NCBI GenBank assembly: GCA_020466095.1
Contig: CM035806.1
Location: 148,917,167 to 148,981,166 of the forward strand
DNA length: 64,000 nucleotides
Reading direction: 5' to 3'
Origin: Chlorops oryzae
Lineage: Eukaryota > Arthropoda > Insecta > Diptera > Chloropidae
Shown: in pieces, positions 24,213 through 64,000 of the stretch
How the letters are laid out: each line of letters opens with the position of its first letter
How positions within the stretch are numbered: position 1 is the stretch's first letter
The notes under the pieces: generated by a model
What the model was told of the DNA's origin: nothing
Seen by the model: only the letters and a program-made list of their open reading frames with translations
The model's database searches: none
Program-made: the position numbers and the translations under genes

Positions 24213-27200
24213 AAAATGCAAAAAGTGCTTCAAATAGGGGGAAAGCGTCGAATTTTCCAGGAATTTTCTCCATGGGAATTTTCTTTAGGATCTTAGGAAC
24301 CATTTAGAAAAGAAAAATTTTCAAAAACCCTGTAGGAAATGTCATTTTGAGACATTTAAACCCGAAAAACAAAACTTTATTCAAAAAAATATAACGGCTT
24401 TATTTTCCCGCCAAAATAATATTTCAAAAAAATCTTCAAAAAATAACAAAAAAACCAAAATTTTCAAAACCCGGAAATTCCCAGTAGTTTCCGAGATATA
24501 ATCATTTGAAATTTTGGCATCCACCTTCTGTTTTTCCTGGTCGCCTGGTGAATCAGACGAATTTTTGTACTGAAATCCGCATTTCTCGGGCATCGCTTTT
24601 TCTCGAAGGCTAGAATTTTTTTTCGAGAACTTCAATGGTAAGTATGCTTCCGTTTCAGCCTCCAGCACACTTTGCAATGAATAAATTTTAATTATTTCCA
24701 CGGGTAAGGAAAATGCAAAAAGTGCTTCAAATAGGGGGAAAGCGTCGAATTTTCCAGGAATTTTCTCCATGGGAATTTTCTTTAGGATCTTAGGAACCAT
24801 TTAGAAAAGAAAAATTTTCAAAAACCCTGTAGGAAATGTCATTTTGAGACATTTAAACCCGAAAAACAAAACTTTATTCAAAAAAATATAACGGCTTTAT
24901 TTTCCCGCCAAAATAATATTTCAAAAAAATCTTCAAAAAATAACAAAAAAAACCAAAATTTTCAAAACCCGGAAATTCCCAGTAGTTTCCGAGATATAAT
25001 CATTTGAAATTTTGGCATCCACCTTCTGTTTTTCCTGGTCGCCTGGTGAATCAGACGAATTTTTGTACTGAAATCCGCATTTCTCGGGCATCGCTTTTTC
25101 TCGAAGGCTAGAATTTTTTTTCGAGAACTTCAATGGTAAGTATGCTTCCGTTTAGCCTCCAGCACACTTTGCAATGAATAAATTTTAATTATTTCCACGG
25201 GTAAGGAAAATGCAAAAAGTGCTTCAAATAGGGGGAAAGCGTCGAATTTTCCAGGAATTTTCTCCATGGGAATTTTCTTTAGGATCTTAGGAACCATTTA
25301 GAAAAGAAAAATTTTCAAAAACCCTGTAGGAAATGTCATTTTGAGACATTTAAACCCGAAAAACAAAACTTTATTCAAAAAAATATAACGGCTTTATTTT
25401 CCCGCCAAAATAATATTTCAAAAAAATCTTCAAAAAATAACAAAAAAACCAAAATTTTCAAAACCCGGAAATTCCCAGTAGTTTCCGAGATATAATCATT
25501 TGAAATTTTGGCATCCACCTTCTGTTTTTCCTGGTCGCCTGGTGAATCAGACGAATTTTTGTACTGAAATCCGCATTTCTCGGGCATCGCTTTTTTCGAA
25601 GGCTAGAATTTTTTTTTCGAGAACTTCAATGGTAAGTATGCTTCCGTTTAGCCTCCAGCACACTTTGCAATGAATAAATTTTAATTATTTCCACGGGTAA
25701 GGAAAATGCAAAAAGTGCTTCAAATAGGGGGAAAGCGTCGAATTTTCCAGGAATTTTCTCCATGGGAATTTTCTTTAGGATCTTAGGAACCATTTAGAAA
25801 AGAAAAATTTTCAAAAACCCTGTAGGAAATGTCATTTTGAGACATTTAAACCCGAAAAACAAAACTTTATTCAAAAAAATATAACGGCTTTATTTTCCCG
25901 CCAAAATAATATTTCAAAAAAATCTTCAAAAAATAACAAAAAAAAAAATTTTCAAAACCCGGAAATTCCCAGTAGTTTCCGAGATATAATCATTTGAAAT
26001 TTTGGCATCCACCTTCTGTTTTTCCTGGTCGCCTGGTGAATCAGACGAATTTTTGTACTGAAATCCGCATTTCTCGGGCATCGCTTTTTCTCGAAGGCTA
26101 GAATTTTTTTTCGAGAACTTCAATGGTAAGTATGCTTCCGTTTAGCCTCCAGCACACTTTGCAATGAATAAATTTTAATTATTTCCACGGGTAAGGAAAA
26201 TGCAAAAAGTGCTTCAAATAGGGGGAAAGCGTCGAATTTTCCAGGAATTTTCTCCATGGGAATTTTCTTTAGGATCTTAGGAACCATTTAGAAAAGAAAA
26301 ATTTTCAAAAACCCTGTAGGAAATGTCATTTTGAGACATTTAAACCCGAAAAACAAAACTTTATTCAAAAAAATATAACGGCTTTATTTTCCCGCCAAAA
26401 TAATATTTCAAAAAAATCTTCAAAAAAAACAAAAAAACCAAAATTTTCAAAACCCGGAAATTCCCAGTAGTTTCCGAGATATAATCATTTGAAATTTTGC
26501 ATCCACCTTCTGTTTTTCCTGGTCGCCTGGTGAATCAGACGAATTTTTGTACTGAAATCCGCATTTCTCGGGCATCGCTTTTTCTCGAAGGCTAGAATTT
26601 TTTTTACGAGAACTTCAATGGTAAGTATGCTTCCGTTTCAGCCTCCAGCACACTTTGCAATGAATAAATTTTAATTATTTCCACGGGTAAGGAAAATGCA
26701 AAAAGTGCTTCAAATAGGGGGAAAGCGTCGAATTTTCCAGGAATTTTCTCCATGGGAATTTTCTTTAGGATCTTAGGAACCATTTAGAAAAGAAAAATTT
26801 TCAAAAACCCTGTAGGAAATGTCATTTTGAGACATTTAAACCCGAAAAACAAAACTTTATTCAAAAAAATATAACGGCTTTATTTTCCCGCCAAAATAAT
26901 ATTTCAAAAAAATCTAAATAATGGAAAAACCAAAATTTCAAAACCGAAATTCCCGTAGTTTCCGAGATATTTAATCATTTGAAATTTTAGCATCCACCTT
27001 CTGTTTTTCCTGGTCGCCTGGTGAATCAGACGAATTTTTGGTACTGAAATCCGCATTTCTCGGGCATCGCTTTTTCTCGAAGGCTAGAAATTTTTTCGAG
27101 AACTTCAATGGTAAGTATGCTTCCGTTTGAGCCTCCAGCACACTTTGCAAAAATAAATTTTAATTATTTCCACGGTAAGGAAAATGCAAAAAGTGCTTCA

Positions 27201-28962
27201 AATAGGGGAAAGCGTCGAAATTTTCAGGAAAAACCAATTTTCCAAAACCCTTTTTCCAGGATTTCCAGGTTAACATTTGAAAATTTTAAAACACTTTTAA
27301 TAACCCTGTCGCCTGGTGAACAATGAATTTTTGACGAACCATTTCCCGGAAAAAAATTTTCTCAAGCAAAATTTTTTTGAAACTTGATGGTATATTTTCC
27401 GTTCAAATATATTTCAAAAAAATTTCAAAAAATATAAAAAAATCCAAGTTTGAAAATCCAAAATTTCAAATTTGGGTAAAGCGTCGAATTTTCCAGAAAT
27501 TTTCTCCATGGGAATTTTCTTTAGGATCCTTAGGAACCTTGAGAAAAGAAAATTTTTGATAAACCCTTTCGGGCATCGCTTTTTCTCGAAGGCTAGAATT
27601 TTTTTTCGAGAACTTCAATGGTAAGTATGCTTCCGTTTAGCCTCCAGCACACTTTGCAATGAATAAATTTTAATTATTTCCACGGGTAAGGAAAATGCAA
27701 AAAGTGCTTCGAAATGGGGAAAGCGTTCCAATTTTCAGGAATTTTCTCCATGGGAATTTTCCTTTAGGATTTCAGGACCTTGAGAATCAGAAAATTTTAA
27801 ACTGAAATCCGCATTTCTCGAGGCATCGCTTTTACCCGAAAGAAAAACTTTATTTCAAAAAAATAACGGTAAGTATGCTTCCGTTTCAACTCCAGCACAC
27901 TTTGCAAAAATAAATTTTAATTATTTCCAAGGGTAAGGAAAATCCAAAAAGTGCTTCAAATATTGGGAAAGCGTCGAATTTTCCAGGAATTTTCTCCATT
28001 GGGAATTTTCTTTAGGATCCTAGGAACATTTAGAAAAGAAAAAATTTCAAAAACCCTGTCGATTTTCGATATCGGTTGATATCATATTTCAAACTCACTT
28101 GAAAATATCTTGATTACCAATTAAAATTAACGGTTTATTTTCCAAAATAAATTAAAAAAAAACAAAATTTAAATTTTAGTAAAATAAAAAAAACAAAATT
28201 CAAACAGAATTCCAGGTTCCGAGATAATATTTAAATTTGATCACTTCTTTTTTCTGTCTGAATTTTAACTTGGTTTTAGATTTTTTATAGATCTTACCTC
28301 CAGCACACTTTGCAATGAATAAATTTTAATTATTTCCACGGGTAAGGAAAATGCAAAAAGTGCTTCAAATAGGGGGAAAGCGTCGAATTTTCCAGGAATT
28401 TTCTCCATGGGAATTTTCTTTAGGATCTTAGGAACCATTTAGAAAAGAAAAATTTTCAAAAACCCTGTAGGAAATGTCATTTTGAGACATTTAAACCCGA
28501 AAAACAAAACTTTATTCAAAAAAATATAACGGCTTTATTTTCCCGCCAAAATAATATTTCAAAAAAATCTTCAAAAAATAACAAAAAAACCAAAATTTTC
28601 AAAACCCGGAAATTCCCAGTAGTTTCCGAGATATAATCATTTGAAATTTTGGCATCCACCTTCTGTTTTTCCTGGTCGCCTGGTGAATCAGACGAATTTT
28701 TGTACTGAAATCCGCATTTCTCGGGCATCGCTTTTTCTCGAAGGCTAGAATTTTTTTTCGAGAACTTCAATGGTAAGTATGCTTCCGTTTCAGCCTCCAG
28801 CACACTTTGCAATGAATAAATTTTAATTATTTCCACGGGTAAGGAAAATGCAAAAAGTGCTTCAAATAGGGGGAAAGCGTCGAATTTTCCAGGAATTTTC
28901 TCCATGGGAATTTTCTTTAGGATCTTAGGAACCATTTAGAAAAGAAAAAATTTCAAAAACCC

Positions 28963-31900
28963 TGTCGACTTTCGATGGTCGCAACTATCCATAGTTCTCC
29001 AGCTCTACTTTGAAAATATTTCTTGCATTAACCCCAATTTGACAAATTTTGACACTGGTTGTACATGTGCGTTATAATAAATAAAATTAAAAAAAAAACA
29101 ACCAAAGATTTTAAGATTTTTGATTAGGGTTTGGAAAAAATGCAATAAAAAGGACGAAAAATGTCCAAAACACCCATACAAAAATGCTGGCAAGGTCTCC
29201 AAGCATAGATACAATATATATATATATTTTTTTTTAAATATTCTTTTTTTATTTTTAATATTTTTTTTATATGCATTAGAAACATTTACTTTTCAAAACG
29301 CATTCCTAATTTAAACAAATAGAATTTTTAATGAAATAAAACATAAAATTCAGCAAAAAATTCATCTAATTCTTTGCTGAATTTCTTGCAAATTTTCTTT
29401 TGCTCACTTTCTGGCGAAATAAACATTGAAACATGTTGTTCGTCTACTAAAACTATTTCCTGCTTTTTGCTTTTTGCTTATCTTTTTTTTTGTTTTTGTT
29501 TGTTTTTATGTATGTATATATTTTTGTTTACAATTTTTGCTCTCTATAATTATTTTTCATATATTGTTATTATATCTTTCTTTCTTTCGTTCGTTCTTTC
29601 TACATTTTCTTTTCACTTTTGTTTGTTTTTATATGTCTGTATCGATCATATATATGTATATGTATTTGCAAATGTTTTTAACTTACATTGATCCTTGTTT
29701 TTTTCATTCTTCATTTTCTAGTGTTTTCGGATTTTTCCTTTGCTTTTTGTTTTACATTTTTGTATTTGTTTTTAAAATTTTGTAATTGCTTTTATTAAGA
29801 CCATTTCTTTTTGTAATTTTTCCTTTTGTTTTTTGCAATTATACTAATCAAAGGGTATTCGCTTGGGTTTTTTTCGTATGTGTGTAGGTGTGGATTTGCG
29901 TGTGTGGTTTCATAAGGACTGCAAAGGCGAGTGACTGTGAGAATTGGTGATAGTTTTTTTAGTAGTTCTTCTAGAATGATAGGATAGAAGACTAAAATTG
30001 TGAGTATACAATTATACATAAATACAAATACATATATAGGTATATATACTCGGGAAAATTTTAATTTTTTTTATTTTTAGTTATTTATTTTAATTATTTT
30101 TTTTTTCGTTGAATTAATGTGTTAGAGAGGTATCCACAAATTGAAAAGGCTAGTAAACTTGTTTTTGTTTTTCGTTTTGTTTGTAATGCCGGCCTCGTAA
30201 AAATGAACAGTATGTAAGTATATCATTGGCAATTATTAAGGCATTTCGAAATTGATAAATGGGTCTCTAGAATATAATCGCTCTCTATGTATAACTAAAT
30301 TCAAGACCTGAAAATAATTTCGCTCTAAAGGAATTCATTATAGGAGATAATAATATATAGAAACTATAATGAATAACCTGTGTATATATTCGAGTTAGCG
30401 AAAAATTCTCTATAGAGCAGTTCCTTATAGAGACTTTCTGCTGTAAAATGTTTGGAAACGTTTCTCGATAATTGGAAATAAGCACAAGGACGGCATTAGC
30501 CATATAAAAAATAAAAGTGTGGCGCGAATTTCGAGAAAAATAAAAGGAAATTAAATTTAAAATTAAATAAAAAATTTTAAAACTTGAAAAATTGAAAAAA
30601 ATTGAAAAATTGAAAAAAGCGAAAAAATGAAAAAATTGAAAAAATTGAAAAAATGAAAAAATGAAAAAATTTTAAAAGTTGAAAAAATCGGAAAAATTTT
30701 AAAAATTGAAAAAATCGAAAAATTGAACAAAATCTTAAAAATTGTAAAAAATATTGAAAAAAAAAAAATCGTGAAAAAATGAAAAAAAATTTGAAAAAAA
30801 AAATTAATTCAAAGGAAGTTAGAGCGAGACATTTTGAAAGCCCATTCAAAGGGGATACCAAGAAATTTAAGGCATAAATAGAAAAGTGCAATTTAGTTTG
30901 CTTTGAAATTATTTGCATGTTCTCTAGTGTTGGAATCGTGAGTGATTTTGCAAAATAATGTGCGATTTTCTTTTTTTAATGATTTTAATTTTATTTTTTT
31001 GTAGATTTCTGATCTTACACTTTACGCGCTCTCTCTCTCTCTCTCTGCTCTCTCTTTCTCGCTATAGGAAAATTCTTTATCAATTAATGAATTCAATACA
31101 CCAATCAATCAATTATTTAAATCAATTCTCTGAGCAGCTAATGCTCTCCTTTCGCTTTCGCTCTCTCTCTCTCTCTCTCTCTCACTCTCTTTCTCCAAAG
31201 AGTATACAATTAGTAAAGATGGGCTGCCGCCGAAATGAGCGAATAGCAAGCTCTTTACTAATGTTATTAGTAACAGTCCTCATTTCCATACACCGTGCAT
31301 GATACTCAATTACAGTGAAACCTTTCACACGCAACCGCCTTTGAGGGAGCTTAATTTGAATTTTTATTAACTCTGAGCGAGTCTTTTTGTCAACAAAAAA
31401 AAAAAAAAAAATAGTAATAATAATAATAATAATAATTATAATAATAAAAGGAGAGCCAAATCAATCAGCTTCTTTCACTCTCCACTCCAGCTAGTTCATC
31501 AGTGCGAATGTTACTAATATTTGATGTTTTGGTTTTTGTGTTTTTCTCTTTTAAAACTTGCTATACACATGATTTTACATTTTGTTTTGGTTGCTTTTTG
31601 TGTTTATATTTCTCTTATTATAACATTAATAATAATAAAAATCATATAAGCAATAATAATCGTAATCATAATCATAATAATAATAATAATCATAATATTA
31701 ATAATAATAGTTTCGGTAGTAATAGGCTACGTACACTCTAAATAAAGCATAAGCGTCATACTTCCTTTGCAGCAGGAGAAGTTACTCTCAATTCAACTCT
31801 CTTAAAATTGTTCTCATTTTGTGAATTTTTTACTCTTTGTTTTTTAGTTTTCTTTTTATTTATTTATGTTTTTTGTTTTAGTTTAGGATAAGTCGTAATA

Positions 31901-32205
31901 ATTCATTAACATAGGGACACAATCGGAATCGATCGAGCGCAAATCTTCGGGTCAACAACAATTTTATCTTTTTGTTTTTGTTTTTTCTTTTTTGGATTTT
32001 GTTTTTCTATAAACAATTATTATTAAAAATTAATAATATTCTCTCTTTATGCTTTTCTCTTTTTACACTTTATTGATTTATATGTTTTCTTTTCATTTAG
32101 TTTTCCTTTTGTTTTTGTTTTGTTTTTGTTATTTTGTTTCCTTTAATGTTTTTTATTTTTATTTTTATTTTTTTTTTATAGTTTAACTATAGAATTGAAC
32201 GGCAA
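28963..32205. other. AT-rich region downstream of Mob2 (3' UTR plus intergenic)
   Basis: No coding region on either strand. Low-complexity blocks: T-rich 29220-29800, (GAAAAATT)n-like 30560-30810, CT runs 31029-31060 and 31160-31192, AAT/ATC repeats 31410-31450 and 31620-31720, T-rich 31840-32180. Because Mob2 is transcribed leftwards and ends at 32206, part of this must be its 3' UTR; TTTATT (minus-strand AATAAA) occurs many times, so the poly(A) site cannot be chosen by eye. TACAGTGAAACCTTTCACACGCAA at 31311 resembles a pogo-like terminal repeat. Confidence 0.5.
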
Positions 32206-62825
<30,620 letters not shown>

Positions 62826-63340
62826 AAAAATTGGCAGCGACTTTTGTGTTGTGTTGTTGTTGTTGCTGCTGCTGCTGACGGTGCTGTGGCATCAGCTGCA
62901 CCAGTTGCTGCTTGTTGTTGAAATTTCCGCTGCTGGTCATACAACGACGTCGTTTCATTATAAAATTGCTCAACAATTGGTTTTACTGTTGTTTTCTTCT
63001 GTTGTTCATCGTTTCTCTTATCGAAATTTTCTATCGTTGATGTTTGTAGAGCTTTTGGTGATTTCCTTTTCGTTGTTGTTGCTGTTGTTGGGGCACTTTT
63101 TCCTATATGCCAACGTTGCATAAAAGAAATAGCTGTTAACGTTGAATCGGGTGTTTCTTCCTTCTTCGGTTTTAGTCGTTGTCTTTTTTGTTGTTATTGA
63201 GTTTCTGCGATTTTTTTCCTCTGTTGTTGTTGTTGTTGTTGTTTTTGCTGTAGCTGTGGTTCGTGTTTTCGTTGTTTTACCCAGCTCCACAATATGTGTG
63301 GGCGCTCTCAACATATTCTTTAAAAAGATTCAAAACGCGC
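62826..63340 (-). other. Mob2: CAA/CAG-rich Mob2 5' region, open in shifting frames
   Basis: On the minus strand the sequence is rich in CAA/ACA/CAG triplets. Three frames in turn look protein-like: one from 63314 (VELGKTTKTRTTATAK...), one from 63121 (MQRWHIGKSAPTTATTTKRK, then IVEQFYNETTSLYDQQRKF) and one ending near 62772 (KVAANFYERTFDNKNFTVDN). None joins the 62825 start in frame. It is either a 5' UTR derived from triplet repeats or coding sequence broken by indels or assembly errors in the repeats. Confidence 0.4.
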
Positions 63341-64000
63341 TCAACGCGATTGATTTTTTTTATTTATTTATTTATTTTTTATTTTTTTTTTTTTTTGTTG
63401 GGTTGAGGTGACAAGTTGGATTGAGAATCGTTCTGAGAGGCACCCAAAAACTTCAGTTAATTTGATTAGGATCAATAACTTTGGTGATTTGTTGTCATTT
63501 TTGTTGTTGTTGTTGTTATGTTCGTTTTTATTTGCTTAATTTCACTTTTATTAGTTTTCTTTCTTTCACTTTTGTTTTCATATTTACATAGCGAAAATTC
63601 TATATCAGCAAAAAGGGAAACGGAGAAAACAATGAATATTTATAAAAAAAAAAAAAAATTAAAAAAATACAAAAAAAATCATTCGACGATGGTTGTTGTT
63701 ATTGTTGCTTTTTTTCTTTTAGTAAATTCAATATTTCCAAATCACTTAACCCTCTAATTCCTGGCTGGTTTCGAACAATTACCAAAAAAAAAAAAAATCC
63801 TAATAATTTCAGATTCATGATTTTCTACCCGAAATTAGTCTTATCTGAACTTTTCAGTGAAAAAAAAAAAAAAAAAAAATTTGGCATTAGAGGGTTAAAT
63901 GTGAGAGGAAAATTTAATTTTAAAAATTTTTGGAGATTTTTTTTGAAAGCCATTATTGGGTGGATTCGAACAATGTTACATGTATATAATATTTAGCGCG
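63341..64000. other. Upstream of the distal Mob2 exon, no gene recognised
   Basis: T-rich and CAA/TTG-rich sequence, with GTTGTTGTTGTTG at 63500-63515 and A-rich runs at 63645-63680 and 63860-63880. The phrases CCTCTAATTCCTGGCTGG (63750) and ATTAGAGGGTTAAAT (63886) form a loose inverted pair. No gene seen. Confidence 0.4.

Noticed and set aside
29374..29785. 105- and 119-codon Phe/Cys/Tyr-rich frames
   Set aside because: T-rich low-complexity DNA in the Mob2 3' region; composition not protein-like and no homology recognised.

Overview
This is a eukaryotic, AT-rich window with spliced genes, abundant simple repeats and many small DNA transposons. The three genes I recognise are closest to insect orthologues: RpL8, an AAMP/Sqt1-type WD40 protein, and Mob2. 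Together with the ACATACATATGTATGT-type microsatellites, the CAA/CAG-rich coding exons and the transposon types, they point to a higher fly (schizophoran Diptera, possibly a tephritid fruit fly). The species call is inference. From memory, RpL8 and Mob2 both lie on Drosophila 3L, so the window probably belongs to Muller element D.

Layout. 1-9.5 kb: no host gene recognised; inverted-repeat elements (1960-3092, 3880-4123, 6291-6742) and a decayed LINE 3' fragment near 5 kb. 9.59-10.8 kb: RpL8 on the plus strand, with a pyrimidine-tract 5' leader, a UTR intron and one coding intron. 11.28-11.47 kb: a 200-bp palindromic MITE. 11.99-13.47 kb: three-exon AAMP homologue, plus strand. 14.57-15.69 kb: an element with long terminal inverted repeats and an internal minisatellite. 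15.78-28.96 kb: a tandem satellite with a 497-bp unit and about 21 recognisable unit anchors. It is interrupted by a second AT-rich repeat and by homopolymer blocks that look like consensus failures.

32.2-62.8 kb: Mob2 on the minus strand. Three shared 3' exons (32206-33523, 33661-33757, 34539-34699) carry the Mob domain and a long low-complexity tail. Two alternative first coding exons (35414-35616 and 61813-62825) both end in phase for the shared exon, about 26 kb apart. The roughly 27-kb intron holds a 69-bp minisatellite, a bounded Tc1 transposon with long inverted repeats (47907-49554) and a broken transposase, a nested pair of MITEs (52.4-53.7 kb), a tRNA-like/TGACAT-rich element (44.84-45.41 kb), pogo-like MITEs with GA/CT microsatellites inside their ends, and large CT-rich simple repeats.

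Functionally, RpL8 is a 60S ribosomal protein. AAMP-family proteins are related to the yeast ribosome-assembly chaperone Sqt1. Mob2 is the co-activator of NDR-family kinases (Tricornered in flies). Nothing here is an operon. I found no CRISPR, prokaryotic or clearly new multi-gene system. The most unusual content is the satellite array with a conserved open frame, the tRNA-like composite element, and the repeat and transposon nesting in the Mob2 intron.
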